Part shown: piece by piece, positions 42,441-52,871 of the stretch
How the letters are laid out: the number at the start of each line of letters is the position of its first letter
How positions within the stretch are numbered: the first letter of the stretch is position 1
Assembly: GCF_000026005.1 (NCBI RefSeq)
Contig: NC_005295.2
Span: forward strand, 310,001 to 374,000
DNA: 64,000 nt
DNA from: Ehrlichia ruminantium str. Welgevonden
Lineage (GTDB): Bacteria; Pseudomonadota; Alphaproteobacteria; Rickettsiales; Anaplasmataceae
Reading direction: 5' to 3'
Notes under the pieces: generated by a model
The model's input: only the letters and a program-made list of their open reading frames with translations
Database searches by the model: none
Told to the model about the DNA's origin: nothing
Translations under genes and position numbers: made by a program

Positions 42441-43262
42441 ATGAGCAATCCTGTTGTTTTAAATTTACATTTAATATCTGACTCTACGTGTGAAACTGTT
42501 GCTGCTGTTGCAAGATCTGCACTTGAGCATTTTAAGTCTGTAGAAGTTAATGAATTTGTGTGGTCTTGTATTAATAGTTACGAGCAAATAGATAAAATTA
42601 TGTTAACAATTGAGAAGGATAAATATAATTTTATTATGTATACAATGTTTGATGATGATATCAGAAAATATTTAAAACAGAAAGCAGGAATACATGAAAT
42701 ACCATGTATTCCTATATTATCGCATGTTATTAGGGAAATTTCTTGTTATTTAAATATAAAAAAGGATCCATATATTAATACTAGTATTGGATTGGATGAT
42801 GAATATTTTACTCGTATTGATGCGATTAATTATACTATTGCTCATGATGATGGACAGAATCTTTGGGATATAGATCAGGCTGATATAATTATTTTAGGTG
42901 TCTCTAGGACTTCAAAGTCTCCTACTAGTATATACTTAGCTTATCGTGGATATAGGGTAGTGAATATACCTTTAATAAATTCTATAGAATTATCTGTAGA
43001 TTTGTCAAAAATGAAGAATAAGCTTATTGTAGGTTTAACAATTGACATTGATAGGTTAATAGAAATACGAAGAGCAAGACTAGTTTCAATGAAAAATCAG
43101 AATAATTATGGATATGTTGATTATGAACATGTATTAATGGAGATTAGAGAAACAAAAAAAATATGTGCTAAAAATGGATGGCCAATTATAGATGTGACAC
43201 AAAAATCTGTTGAAGAAATAGCGGCAACGATTATACAATATTTCACTAAAATGCAACATTAA
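42441..43262 (+). CDS. Pyruvate phosphate dikinase regulatory protein (kinase/phosphorylase)
   Basis: DUF299/PpsR-PDRP family: a bifunctional ADP-dependent kinase and Pi-dependent phosphorylase that inactivates or reactivates pyruvate phosphate dikinase (or PEP synthase). 273 residues from ATG at 42441: LNLHLISDSTCETVAAVARSAL at the N-terminus and the P-loop-like GVSRTSKSPTSIYLAYRGYRVVNIPL near 150-175, then GWPIIDVTQKSVEEIAA at the end. The in-frame TTG at 42405 would add 12 non-conserved residues; the ATG is chosen because the family begins just before LxLxLISDS. Ehrlichia use PPDK, the likely target, encoded elsewhere. Confidence 0.92.
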   Translation: MSNPVVLNLHLISDSTCETVAAVARSALEHFKSVEVNEFVWSCINSYEQIDKIMLTIEKDKYNFIMYTMFDDDIRKYLKQKAGIHEIPCIPILSHVIREISCYLNIKKDPYINTSIGLDDEYFTRIDAINYTIAHDDGQNLWDIDQADIIILGVSRTSKSPTSIYLAYRGYRVVNIPLINSIELSVDLSKMKNKLIVGLTIDIDRLIEIRRARLVSMKNQNNYGYVDYEHVLMEIRETKKICAKNGWPIIDVTQKSVEEIAATIIQYFTKMQH

Positions 43263-43644
43263 GAGGATATCTTCACCTAGATGATAGATGACCAATGTTT
43301 TTATACGTTATTGTTATAATACGTAGTTACTTTATAAGTAATGTTATCTTAAGCCTGTTATATGAAGAAGTTTGTTGTTGATATTTCTAATACAAAATGT
43401 TGTCATGTATATAGATGTATTATCAGAATATTATAACAGTTAATATGTTTGTAATGTTGTTGATGAGAATAATGAAAACCAGTGTACTATATAATATTAT
43501 CTTTATTATATAAATAAATTTTGTGAACGTATTATTATGTTAATTTGCAAATACAATGTAAGTGTGTAAAGTAGTCTTTTGTAAGAAGGTGATATGACAT
43601 CAGTTGAGATTTGTTATATGTGAATTAAGGTTCAATTAGTTTTT
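43263..43644. other. Spacer, nothing recognised
   Basis: About 380 bp before thiE. I looked for a TPP riboswitch (CTGAGA element) and did not see one. Confidence 0.6.
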
Positions 43645-44697
43645 ATGCATCAATGTAATTGTGATGAGATATATATTGTAGATCAAGCAGATCTCATAGA
43701 ATTTTGTGCTATTCAATTGAAAGAACCTGCGGATGTGATAAATAGTGTAAATCTTTTGTATAATGTCAAGAAAAAGAACATATATGTAGTTGATGTGATC
43801 AATACAGATAGTAATTTGTGTAGGGATTATTATTTTGATGGGGAAAAAGGGTTTTGGTTATTTTATAATAGAATAGAATCTAATACTAAAACAGAATTTA
43901 TTTCTATATATAAGAAGACTAATACATTAGCTAGTAAATGTTTAAGTTGCTGTGATATTCAAAAAGATTCGCTAGTATTAGCTAGAGCATTTATGAATCA
44001 AATTGTAAAACAATGTACTTCTTTTTTAGATGAAGAGTGTTTTCCAACTGTTGTATATGATAATCATAGTAATAATTTTGCAAAAATAAAATTCTCCTCT
44101 ATCTTGGAACCTATAGGATTTTATCAAATAGTGCCAAATTTGTCATGGTTGAAATATGTAATTAATTGTGGCGTGAAAGTAATTCAATTGAGAATCAAAG
44201 ATGAATCAATGGATAAGGTAATACAGGAAGTAGAAGAAGGTGTTTATATTGCAAATAAGTATGGTATAAAATTATTTATTAATGATTACTGGGAGCTTGC
44301 AATAAAATATAAGGCATATGGGGTTCACCTTGGGCAAGAAGACTTACAAAATGCCAATTTTCAGGAAATATTTAATGCAGGTTTAAGATTAGGTATTAGT
44401 ACTCATTGTTATTATGAATTAGCAATAGCAAGATATTTATCACCTTCATATATTGCTTTTGGCCCTATTTTTCCTACAATGTTAAAAAATATGAATTTTA
44501 TGTCACAAGGAGTAAGTTTATTAGCTAGTTGGGTTAAGCATTTACATTACCGTATTGTAGCTATCGGCGGCATTAATTTATCAAATTTAGATTCTATTAT
44601 TAAAACAGGTGTAGATGGAATAGCAGTGGTTTCTGCAGTAATTAATAGTAAGTATCCTGATAAAGCTATTAGAGAGTTTCTAGACAAGTGTAGTTAG
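43645..44697 (+). CDS. thiE: Thiamine phosphate synthase with long N-terminal extension
   Basis: Condenses HMP-PP and thiazole phosphate to thiamine phosphate. Of 350 residues, the C-terminal 195 form a ThiE barrel: PIGFYQIVPN (156-165), VKVIQLRIKD, LFINDYWELA, GVHLGQEDL (226-234), LGISTH, AFGPIFPT (271-278), IVAIGGINLSN (304-314). The N-terminal 150 residues are unusual for ThiE (typically about 210 in total). Residues 98-122 (KCLSCCDIQKDSLVLARAFMNQI) resemble the C-terminal helix region of ThiD, as in ThiD-ThiE fusions, so the extension may be a decayed kinase domain; a free ThiD is encoded at 21070. The ThiE call is firm, the origin of the extension is not. Confidence 0.88.
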   Translation: MHQCNCDEIYIVDQADLIEFCAIQLKEPADVINSVNLLYNVKKKNIYVVDVINTDSNLCRDYYFDGEKGFWLFYNRIESNTKTEFISIYKKTNTLASKCLSCCDIQKDSLVLARAFMNQIVKQCTSFLDEECFPTVVYDNHSNNFAKIKFSSILEPIGFYQIVPNLSWLKYVINCGVKVIQLRIKDESMDKVIQEVEEGVYIANKYGIKLFINDYWELAIKYKAYGVHLGQEDLQNANFQEIFNAGLRLGISTHCYYELAIARYLSPSYIAFGPIFPTMLKNMNFMSQGVSLLASWVKHLHYRIVAIGGINLSNLDSIIKTGVDGIAVVSAVINSKYPDKAIREFLDKCS

Positions 44698-45580
44698 TAA
44701 TAATATGTGTTTGACTATTATTTCTCATAACTTACTAAATTTAGATATTGTAGTGTATAATTTTGTATGTTAGCTAAGTTTACATTTATACGAGAGAAGT
44801 AATTAATAGCTACTTTTACATGTATAGTAAACTACAATATTTATATTAAGTTATTTTAGCATTTTATAATGATAATTTTATGTTGAATATCTATTATGTA
44901 CTAAATTTTTTATGAAGTCTGTCTGTATATTCAGTATCATAAATTAGATAAAAGTAGTAAATGATCTTTAGTAAGAAAAGTATAATATTATATATTAAGT
45001 TTTTATTCTTTATGAATTTTGTCTATCTATTCTCATATTATAAGTTCAATATACTTGTGAGATAATGACTTAACAATATGGCCTATATTTTAATTGACTA
45101 CACTTTGTATTTTATATTAATTTTATTGTATATATATTATTTAATATTATCAAAGTGTCAATGTTTTAATAGATAAAATATGTGTATATTATGTTGTTAT
45201 TAAGGTTGTCTTTAGTGTTATGGTGTAAAAACATTTATAATTGTAATGAATATTGAATAATAGTAATCAACTTATGTATATTGAATTTCTTCATAAGGTT
45301 TTGTTATCATAGAGTTGTAGATTCGGCAGTGAAATTGTATATACTAGTTTGATTTTTTAACATAAGTTTTTAAATTTACTTGTATAATACAAACGATGTA
45401 CACTAATTAGTAAATGTTTTAATTCTTATAATTTTTTAACAGAACATTCTGTAAACCAGATATATTGTATGAATTATTGTAAATATAAAGTTTTTGCTAT
45501 AGCATTATAGAGTATGTAGAAACGTGTTTACAATTGATGCTGAACTTATACTGACAAGGTATACCATGAAATGAAGTATG
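44698..45580. repeat. Spacer with a faint repeat of about 100 bp
   Basis: No gene recognised. TTTTTATGAAGTCTGTCTGT followed by ATATTCAGTATCATAAATT near 44908 recurs as TCTTTATGAATTTTGTCTAT followed by CTATTCTCATATTATAAGTT near 45008, two diverged tandem copies. Confidence 0.45.
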
Positions 45581-46876
45581 TTATTTTTCATCTAGTTGTG
45601 TTATACTAGTATTTTCTGGTGATACATTTACTTGAATTAAAGAAATAGTATGTCCATTTTTCTTTAGTATTTTAAATAATAAACCGTATAGTGAAAATTC
45701 TTCTCCTTCTTCAGGTATACGCTCAACTTCGTATACAATTGCACCTGCCAGTGTAGATGCATCTTCATCTGGTAAATCCCAACGTAATTGTCTATTAATG
45801 TCCCTAATAGATGTATCACCGTTAATATGATATGTAGTATCAGAAATTTTTTTTATAGGAGCTTCTTTCGTAATGTCATGTTCATCAGTTATGTCTCCTA
45901 CTATTTCTTCAATTACATCTTCTAATGTTACTATCCCTTGTAAAGCTCCATACTCATCTATGACTAAAGCAAGATGTTTCCTACTTCTTAGAAAGTTGTG
46001 TAATTGTACGCTTAATAGTGTGCTATCTGGTACAAACCATGGTTTTGTCATTACTATATGGAGATCTTCTTGAGTTATATTTTTGCCTTTTTCTCTGACT
46101 AATGTAATTACATCTTTAACATGTACTACTCCTACAACTTGATCTTCTTGATTTTTCCATAATGGTATTCTACTGTGGGGACTTGATAGTATTTTTTTTA
46201 TTAAGTCATGTATATTTGTATCTATGTTGAAAGCTAATAAATTTTTTCTATGTGTCATAATTTGTGAAATTTCAGTTTCTGCAAGATCCAATATACTGCT
46301 TAGCATATCTAAATCTTGTTTAAGCATTGTTCCTTTACTATCATGTAGTGATATTAAATTACGCATAGCATCAGCTGCAGAAATGATTTCTTTATCTTTA
46401 TGCATGTGCAATATTTTGAGAATACAGTCTATTATGTACTGTATAGATAAAGTTATTGGCGAAAGAATTAACACACAAAATGATAATGGGTATGATATTA
46501 GTAACGCAGTTTTTTCTGGATTGAGTATAGCATAGCTTTTTGGTAATGCTTCAGAGAAAATTAGTATGAAAAATGTCATAGCTACTGTTGAGAACAATAT
46601 TCCTTGTGGTCCTAGAGCTTTTATTGAAATAGCTGTAGCTATTGAAGAAGCAGTGATGTTAATAATGGTATTACCTATTAATACGGTATTGATTACTACT
46701 TTCTTTTTTTGGCTAAGGTTATGAATAATTTTAGCTCTTTTATTTCCTTTTAACATTAACTTATGTACAAGAGAACTGCTCAGTGAAGTAATACTTGTTT
46801 CTGCAGCAGAAAAAAATGCTGATAAAATTAGTAGTATAAATATACTAAATGTTGCAATTACTAATAAACCCATCAA
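45581..46876 (-). CDS. CNNM/CorC-type membrane protein with CBS domains (hemolysin TlyC-like)
   Basis: 431 residues: N-terminal CNNM (DUF21) membrane domain with about four helices (residues 1-150; FSAAETSITSLSSSLVHKL near the start), a CBS pair (about 200-320; MTHRKNLLAFNIDTNIHDLI, SRIPLWKN, LALVIDEYGALQGIVTLEDVIEEIVGDI) and a C-terminal CorC/HlyC domain (YHINGDTSIRDINRQL...STLAGAIVYEVERIPEEGEEF). Proteins of this architecture are linked to magnesium or cobalt efflux; the hemolysin name is historical. Divergent from yggT with 139 bp between. Confidence 0.92.
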   Translation of the reverse strand: MMGLLVIATFSIFILLILSAFFSAAETSITSLSSSLVHKLMLKGNKRAKIIHNLSQKKKVVINTVLIGNTIINITASSIATAISIKALGPQGILFSTVAMTFFILIFSEALPKSYAILNPEKTALLISYPLSFCVLILSPITLSIQYIIDCILKILHMHKDKEIISAADAMRNLISLHDSKGTMLKQDLDMLSSILDLAETEISQIMTHRKNLLAFNIDTNIHDLIKKILSSPHSRIPLWKNQEDQVVGVVHVKDVITLVREKGKNITQEDLHIVMTKPWFVPDSTLLSVQLHNFLRSRKHLALVIDEYGALQGIVTLEDVIEEIVGDITDEHDITKEAPIKKISDTTYHINGDTSIRDINRQLRWDLPDEDASTLAGAIVYEVERIPEEGEEFSLYGLLFKILKKNGHTISLIQVNVSPENTSITQLDEK

Positions 46877-47015
46877 GGATCAAATATTAAAGTAAACTAT
46901 ATATAATAAATAACAATATTGTATTTTTCAAGTTCAAATTTTCTCTTTTAATTAACTGTGATTTTAGTGTATTATACCTTTTAAAGTTAGTTTTATAAGT
47001 AAAGAGCTATTAATT

Positions 47016-47300
47016 ATGCATCCTATTGTGTATTTGCTTGATACATTATTGAGTATTTATAACTTTTCTTTAGTCTTGTGGGTAATACTTGGTTGGTTGA
47101 TAGGATTAAATATTGTAAATAGGTATAATGAGTTTGTTAATAATGTTTTTTTATTTTTGTCAAAGGTTATGTTTCCAGCTGTAAATTTTGTCAGGAAGCT
47201 TTTTCCTTTTATTGTGTCGTATAATTTTGACTTATCTCCTCTTATACTATTAGTATTTATTAACTTTGTAAGGTATGCTTTGCGTTACTACTTTGGGTAA
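47016..47300 (+). CDS. YggT family membrane protein
   Basis: 94 residues, two hydrophobic regions (3-35 and 70-92) with the family pattern: LSIYNFSLVLWVILGWLIGLNIVNRYNEFVNNV, then FPAVNFVRKLFP and LSPLILLVFINFVRYAL. YggT proteins are implicated in osmotic tolerance or membrane protein insertion at the division site; the role is not settled. ftsK starts 12 bp downstream, so they share a transcript. Confidence 0.88.
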   Translation: MHPIVYLLDTLLSIYNFSLVLWVILGWLIGLNIVNRYNEFVNNVFLFLSKVMFPAVNFVRKLFPFIVSYNFDLSPLILLVFINFVRYALRYYFG

Positions 47301-47312
47301 AGAGTTACTAAT

Positions 47313-49880
47313 ATGAGGCTTACATTTAATAAATTTATCTTCTTTTTTAGAGCTTCTTTATTATCTTTTATTGCAATATTTCTTTTTCTATCATTTATAA
47401 CCTATTCTAGTGAAGATCTATCTTTCAATGTGGCAACTAGTGCTTCTGTAAAGAATTTATGTGGGATCATTGGATCACATATGGCTGATATCTTTTTACA
47501 ATCACTTGGAGTGTCAAGTTTTATTATTGTATTATTGATAGTACTTCCTATATTGTTTCGTCGGAATATTTACTTGTATCTATTATATGGGTGTAGCATT
47601 GTAATTGGTATTAGTGGGATTACATCTAATATTTCCTTTAAATTTATGGATAGGTATTATCAAGGAGGTGTTTTAGGTATTTTTGTTCAGAAATTACCAG
47701 TGTCTGTGTTGTGTTGTGTGACAATATTGGGTTTTATAGGAATTATTGGATGGAAACGAGTTATTATGTATTTTTATAACACTATGCTTGTAGTGTATTA
47801 TAAAATAATTTGTAGACTTAATAATAATGATACTACTATTCCTGTAGCAGCAATTTTGTATGATGCAGATCAATTACAAAATTCTTATAATGTGGAACAT
47901 GTGAAATTAAGAGATCAGGATTTAGGTAATGAAGGTTTAGCAAACGAAAGCCGATTAAGTGAAGGTTTGACAAATGAAGGATTAGAACAAGGCTTGAAAA
48001 ATGAGCTATTTGTTGTAAATGAGGATCTGTTAGATAAAGAATTAGAAACTGGGGATTTTGTAGATAAGGACTTATCAGATCAAGATTTTGAAGATGAAAG
48101 TTTTGCAGATGAAGATTTATCAGATCAGGATTTTGAAGATGAAAGTTTTATAGATGAAGATTTATCAGATCAAGATTTTGAAGATGATGGTTTTACAGAT
48201 GAAGATTTATCAGATCAAGATTTTGAAGATGATGGTTTTACAGATGAAGACTTATTACATCAAAGGTTGAATGACGAAGAAGTGGTGTGTCCACATGTTG
48301 GAGATGCAAACTTAGTAAAAGAAGAAATACATGTTTCAAGACATGATAAAGAAGTTGTATCTTCTAGTAATGTTAATATGGTTAATAGAAGGCCTTCTAG
48401 TTATAAATTTGAGTTACCTAGTATTGAATATTTAGCTAAGCCTGTTTCAGTAAGTGGTAAGAAATATTGTCCAGATGATAGTACTGCTATTTTACTTAGC
48501 AAAGTACTAAAAGATTTTTCCATACATGGAAGGATTGTCAACATTAGGTATGGTCCAGTAGTTACATTATATGAATTTGAGCCGTCTGCTGGTACTAAAT
48601 CGTCAAGGGTGATAGGTTTATCTGATGATATTGCTCGTTCAATGAGTGCTTTATCAGCACGTATATCAGTTATTCCTGGAAGAAATGTTATGGGAATAGA
48701 GTTGCCTAATCATTATAGAGAAATTGTAATGTTACGTGACTTATTAGAGAGTAATCAATATAAAGATTCTAATCTTAAATTACCTATAGCTTTGGGTAAG
48801 GGGATTGATGGTGAAGTGATTATAGCTGATTTAGTTAAGATGCCACATTTGTTGATTGCTGGTACTACAGGTTCTGGAAAATCTGTTGCAATTAATACTA
48901 TGATCTTGTCGCTCGTTTATAGTTTAAGCCCTGATCAGTGTAAAATGATTATGATTGATCCAAAAGTGTTAGAGCTATCAGTTTATAATTCTATACCACA
49001 TTTATTGACACCAGTAGTCACTGAACCTAAAAAAGCTGTTGCTGCTTTAAAATGGGTGGTTAGTGAAATGGAGAGTCGTTATCGATTAATGTCAGATATT
49101 GGAGCACGAAACATTATTGGTTATAATGACAAGATTAATGAAGCTATTTCTCAAAACAGACCATTAGAAAAAATATTACAGACTGGATTTGATAAAGAGA
49201 CAGGTGAAGCAGTTTTTGAGAAAAGATTAGTAGAGCTTCGTCTTTTTCCGTATATTGTAGTTATAGTTGATGAGATGGCAGATTTGATGCTTGTTGCTGG
49301 TAAGGAAATTGAATCCTCAATACAAAGGTTATCTCAGATGGCTAGAGCTGCTGGTATTCATATAATTATGGCTACTCAACGTCCTTCTGTTGATGTGATT
49401 ACAGGTGTAATAAAGGCAAATTTTCCTACTAGGATTAGTTTTGCTGTAACTTCAAAAATAGATAGTAGGACAATTTTAGGTGAACAAGGTGCTGAGCAAT
49501 TACTTGGTATGGGTGACATGTTATATATGGTTTCTGGAGGAAAGATAATACGTGTTCATGGAGCTTTTGTAAGTGATGATGAAGTACAAAATATTGTTGC
49601 GTATTTAAAATCTCAAGGTATTCCTGAATATGTAGATGGTATTACACAGATTCAACAGGATTATGAAGATATTATAGATGATAGTGGTTTTGATAGAGAT
49701 GATGATTTATATAGACAAGCTGTATTAATTGTAATGAGAGACCGTAAGGCTTCTATTAGTTATATACAAAGACAATTGAGAATAGGATACAATAGAGCTG
49801 CAAACTTAGTAGAGCGTATGGAAAGGGATGGTGTGATTGGTGTTGCAAGTACTGGTAAACGAGAAATATTGCTTGATTAG
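47313..49880 (+). CDS. ftsK: DNA translocase FtsK
   Basis: Septal DNA pump that clears the chromosome termini and activates XerCD. 855 residues: four membrane helices (about 10-165), an acidic linker (about 190-370), the motor with Walker [14 protein letters not shown] and Walker [13 protein letters not shown], the [13 protein letters not shown] motif, and a gamma winged helix at the end ([37 protein letters not shown]). The linker contains four in-frame 45-bp repeats (residues 251-310). A mid-gene segment (about 48617-48839) has a decayed copy downstream of mutL. Confidence 0.97.
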   Translation: MRLTFNKFIFFFRASLLSFIAIFLFLSFITYSSEDLSFNVATSASVKNLCGIIGSHMADIFLQSLGVSSFIIVLLIVLPILFRRNIYLYLLYGCSIVIGISGITSNISFKFMDRYYQGGVLGIFVQKLPVSVLCCVTILGFIGIIGWKRVIMYFYNTMLVVYYKIICRLNNNDTTIPVAAILYDADQLQNSYNVEHVKLRDQDLGNEGLANESRLSEGLTNEGLEQGLKNELFVVNEDLLDKELETGDFVDKDLSDQDFEDESFADEDLSDQDFEDESFIDEDLSDQDFEDDGFTDEDLSDQDFEDDGFTDEDLLHQRLNDEEVVCPHVGDANLVKEEIHVSRHDKEVVSSSNVNMVNRRPSSYKFELPSIEYLAKPVSVSGKKYCPDDSTAILLSKVLKDFSIHGRIVNIRYGPVVTLYEFEPSAGTKSSRVIGLSDDIARSMSALSARISVIPGRNVMGIELPNHYREIVMLRDLLESNQYKDSNLKLPIALGKGIDGEVIIADLVKMPHLLIAGTTGSGKSVAINTMILSLVYSLSPDQCKMIMIDPKVLELSVYNSIPHLLTPVVTEPKKAVAALKWVVSEMESRYRLMSDIGARNIIGYNDKINEAISQNRPLEKILQTGFDKETGEAVFEKRLVELRLFPYIVVIVDEMADLMLVAGKEIESSIQRLSQMARAAGIHIIMATQRPSVDVITGVIKANFPTRISFAVTSKIDSRTILGEQGAEQLLGMGDMLYMVSGGKIIRVHGAFVSDDEVQNIVAYLKSQGIPEYVDGITQIQQDYEDIIDDSGFDRDDDLYRQAVLIVMRDRKASISYIQRQLRIGYNRAANLVERMERDGVIGVASTGKREILLD
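48063..48242 (+). repeat. Four 45-bp in-frame repeats in the ftsK linker
   Basis: Four tandem units of 15 codons, consensus [15 protein letters not shown] or [15 protein letters not shown], plus a partial fifth (DEDLLHQ). Units 3 and 4 appear identical in DNA; units 1 and 2 differ at a few bases. Just before lie looser repeats ([18 protein letters not shown]). The product is a strongly acidic, flexible stretch. A 45-bp period keeps the frame, so copy number can change without breaking the gene. Confidence 0.95.
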
Positions 49881-50514
49881 TTTACTAGTATTATTAGGAT
49901 AATATTTTGTATTATAGTTTTTATTATGTTATTTGTCTGAATATTATTATATGTATTACGTTATGTTGTAAGATTTGTAACTTACTGTGTGGTTAGTTAA
50001 GTTTATATAGAAGTAGTCATAAGTTTCATTCCTTATTGTATTTTTATGATTGTATTCCTTTAATTTTTGTTTAATATTTAAGTCACATAAAAGTTATGCT
50101 GTTTTTTATTGTTTTAGCATAATATGATGTCATTACAAATGATATTTTAAGTTACATGTGAGGTCATATTAATTCCTTATTTATACTATTATTTTTTACA
50201 CACAAAGGTAGTATTAGTTTATTGTTATACTACATAGTATCAAGGTAGGAGAAATTCTATTGATTGTATAAGTATTAAATGTGGTTAATACTGTAATAGT
50301 GAAATGTTAAATACATAAGTGTGTAATGGTGTTATAGATTCTTATTATGTAAATTAATAACTATAGTTTATCGGTTTAAAGAACATAAGTAGTTATTAAA
50401 TTAAATTTTTTTATTATGGATTAAGCTAGAATTGTGTTTTAGTAATAGAAAGTACTCTATCATAAAACCAACATATCATTAATAATGGCGATATAGACCT
50501 CTAATAAAACGCAA
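49881..50514. other. Spacer, nothing recognised
   Basis: About 630 bp between convergent ftsK and the six-helix membrane protein gene. Nothing recognised apart from the hairpin at its right end. Confidence 0.6.
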
Positions 50515-50533
50515 CTCTCATATGTTATGAGAG
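50515..50533 (-). terminator. Candidate terminator after the six-helix membrane protein gene
   Basis: Stem CTCTCAT/ATGAGAG (7 bp), loop of 5 nt, followed on the minus strand by TTGCGTTTTATTAG. It lies 17 bp past the end of the gene at 50550. Short stem, so tentative. Confidence 0.4.
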
Positions 50534-50549
50534 CTACATTGTGGATATT

Positions 50550-51473
50550 TTATACAGATTTACAATGCTGCATAGGCTTTAGAGTTTCAATTTCCTCTAC
50601 TAAAGGTACAGTAACTGGAGAGCTAGATTTTTCAGCTTCTTCTTTGGAAGGCTTATTAAGACATTGTTCTACAATAAGTGCAAGTGCAAATGCAAATATT
50701 GTTGCCAATTCTATAGCAAGTACAGGTAAGTTTGAAAAATCATAAATATCTTGCATTCTTCCTTCTAGTGACATTGCTTCAATTATATGACATGCACAAT
50801 GAGCTATTTCAAAACATAAAACAATACCATACAAGATTGAAAGCCACTTAGCATTCCTTTTCTGATCAAGTGGAGAATCTGGATTCTTATGTCTAATTGT
50901 AGAATCTGATAACCTTAAAACACAAGAAAGTACACCTAATAAAGGAGCTAAAACCGATATGTATAATAAAGCTTGTTCTAATTGTGAATTACTAGACATG
51001 TATAGCATTACTAACGATGATACACAAACTATAATCCATAATACCTGTGATATAATAGTTAAAGAATTTTCAGAAATTTGTAGATTATTTGAGTGCATTT
51101 CATAACTATTACATGAAATTTCTTTCTTATTTTTGCGTTTAATATCTACTGCTTGTTTTATTGCAAGTGCTGAATTTACAATTGCGCAAATAGTAAGTAT
51201 AGTATGAATTATGTAGAAAGTAATAGCGAGTGTACGCTTAATATTTTCTGCTACACTGACTTGTGTTGATACTAAATTGAATATAGATGATGCTGCTTCT
51301 ACTACAAGAGAAATAAAGGATATAGCAAGAAAGATTCTATCATAATCAATTGTTTGTATTGGAGAATCCCCATTTGATGATTGATTATCACTTTGGTCTT
51401 CTTGTAATTTTTTAAAACCAATAGATGAAGCATGTTGCTTTTTTGCATCATCTTCAAAACCTGAAGTTAACAT
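50550..51473 (-). CDS. Unrecognised six-helix membrane protein
   Basis: I do not recognise this family. 307 residues: a polar N-terminus (1-45, rich in Asp, Gln, Ser), six hydrophobic segments at about 46-68, 82-106, 136-158, 167-187, 210-234 and 249-272, a basic cytoplasmic-looking loop at 110-120 (IKRKNKKE), and an acidic C-terminal tail (KEEAEKSSSPVTVPLVEEIETLK). Even helix count puts both tails on the same side. No transporter motif visible. Lies downstream of argD on the same strand (82-bp gap), but with TTA-rich sequence between and no evidence of a functional link. Perhaps specific to Ehrlichia. Confidence 0.8.
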   Translation of the reverse strand: MLTSGFEDDAKKQHASSIGFKKLQEDQSDNQSSNGDSPIQTIDYDRIFLAISFISLVVEAASSIFNLVSTQVSVAENIKRTLAITFYIIHTILTICAIVNSALAIKQAVDIKRKNKKEISCNSYEMHSNNLQISENSLTIISQVLWIIVCVSSLVMLYMSSNSQLEQALLYISVLAPLLGVLSCVLRLSDSTIRHKNPDSPLDQKRNAKWLSILYGIVLCFEIAHCACHIIEAMSLEGRMQDIYDFSNLPVLAIELATIFAFALALIVEQCLNKPSKEEAEKSSSPVTVPLVEEIETLKPMQHCKSV

Positions 51474-51555
51474 AATATTACCCCCATAACTTTCAGATAA
51501 ATAATAAGAACTTTTTCAAGCAAACTTAGTAAAGTATAAACCAATTACTTGCTGT

Positions 51556-52731
51556 CTACAATTTATTCTTATTTTCTTGTAGATAGCTTTCCAAAAGGCT
51601 AATACCTTCATCAATTTCTTGTTGGGTTATTATTAAAGGTGGCATTATTCTTAAAACATTGCCAGATGCGGTACTGAGTAATAACCCATAATTTAATAAA
51701 TCTTTCATTAATGCTCTACTATCGGTATTAACTTTTACCCCGATTAGTAGCCCTTTTCCTTTTATTTGTTCAATTACCGAGAATTTGTTAGATAAGTCTT
51801 CTAGCTTTTTATGTAAGTACTGACCATTTTTCGTGACATTCTCTAAGAATCCATCCTTTAAGATTTCATCAACAACAGCTCCTGCAATAGTAGTAGCTAG
51901 AGGGTTTCCTCCAAATGTAGATCCATGCATTCCAGGTGTCATAAATTGAGAAGCATTATTAGTTGATAAACATGCTGATACTGGGAAACCGCCACCTAAT
52001 CCTTTTGCAAGAGTACATATGTCAGGGGTTACATTGATATGTTCGTGGGCAAAAAACTTTCCTGTCCTTCCAGCTCCACATTGTACACAATCAAAAATTA
52101 ATAATATATCATTTTGATCACAGATTGTGCGTAGCTCTTTAATAAATGAGGCATCAAGTACATTAATTCCTCCTTCTCCCTGAATGGGTTCTATTAATAT
52201 TGCACCTGTATTCTCAGTCAGTGCATTTTTTATAGAGTTGATATCAGGTTCTGCACTATCAAACCATTCAACGTATGGTTTTAACAGAGGAGAGAAATTA
52301 TTTGGCTCATTTGCTGAACATGCAGTATAAGTTCTACCATGAAAAGAACGCCTTAGTGTTATAAACCTGTAACGTTGAGTATTACCTTTACCACATTGGT
52401 ATGATCGTGCTATTTTTAGTGCACACTCTACAGATTCGGCTCCTGAGTTATTGAAAAAAACCTTATCTGCAAAGCTGATATCTACTAGTTTTTGTGCTAG
52501 CTTTATAGCTTCAGGTATTGTGTGTAAATTTGATAGATGCCATAATTTTTCACCTTGTCTTTTTAAGGTTTCAACTAATACAGGATGTGCATGCCCTAAG
52601 GAACTTGTTGCAATTCCTGAATGAAAATCTATATATTTTTTCCCATCATGACCATATAAGTACACTCCCTTCCCATGTGAAAAAGTAACGGTTGAAGGAT
52701 CATAAACCTGTAAGATTGGTGAATTATGCAT
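51556..52731 (-). CDS. argD: Acetylornithine aminotransferase
   Basis: PLP-dependent class III aminotransferase of arginine (and possibly lysine/diaminopimelate) synthesis. 391 residues: IDFHSGIATSSLGHAHP, FFNNSGAESVECALKIAR, RRSFHGRT, ILIEPIQGEGG, LLIFDCVQCGAGRTGKFFAHE, the PLP lysine in TLAKGLGGGFPVSA, and STFGGNPLATTIAGAVVDEI. The Q in FDCVQCG replaces the usual DEVQ-type Glu (DEVQCG to DCVQCG), a point to verify. Divergent from the PleC-like kinase gene. Complements argH at 2965. Confidence 0.93.
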   Translation of the reverse strand: MHNSPILQVYDPSTVTFSHGKGVYLYGHDGKKYIDFHSGIATSSLGHAHPVLVETLKRQGEKLWHLSNLHTIPEAIKLAQKLVDISFADKVFFNNSGAESVECALKIARSYQCGKGNTQRYRFITLRRSFHGRTYTACSANEPNNFSPLLKPYVEWFDSAEPDINSIKNALTENTGAILIEPIQGEGGINVLDASFIKELRTICDQNDILLIFDCVQCGAGRTGKFFAHEHINVTPDICTLAKGLGGGFPVSACLSTNNASQFMTPGMHGSTFGGNPLATTIAGAVVDEILKDGFLENVTKNGQYLHKKLEDLSNKFSVIEQIKGKGLLIGVKVNTDSRALMKDLLNYGLLLSTASGNVLRIMPPLIITQQEIDEGISLLESYLQENKNKL

Positions 52732-52871
52732 AAAAACTACTCCTAAAAATTTTTGAAACCTGTGAGATAGTGTACTAAAATATCAGCTAACGCGTAATTT
52801 AGCATAATATTGTTATATGTCAACTAAGAAAAAGTTTATAAAAATACTATTATATAAATAGTATTATACTA

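Noticed and set aside
43263-43644. TPP riboswitch before thiE
   Set aside because: No CTGAGA element or matching partner helix could be found.
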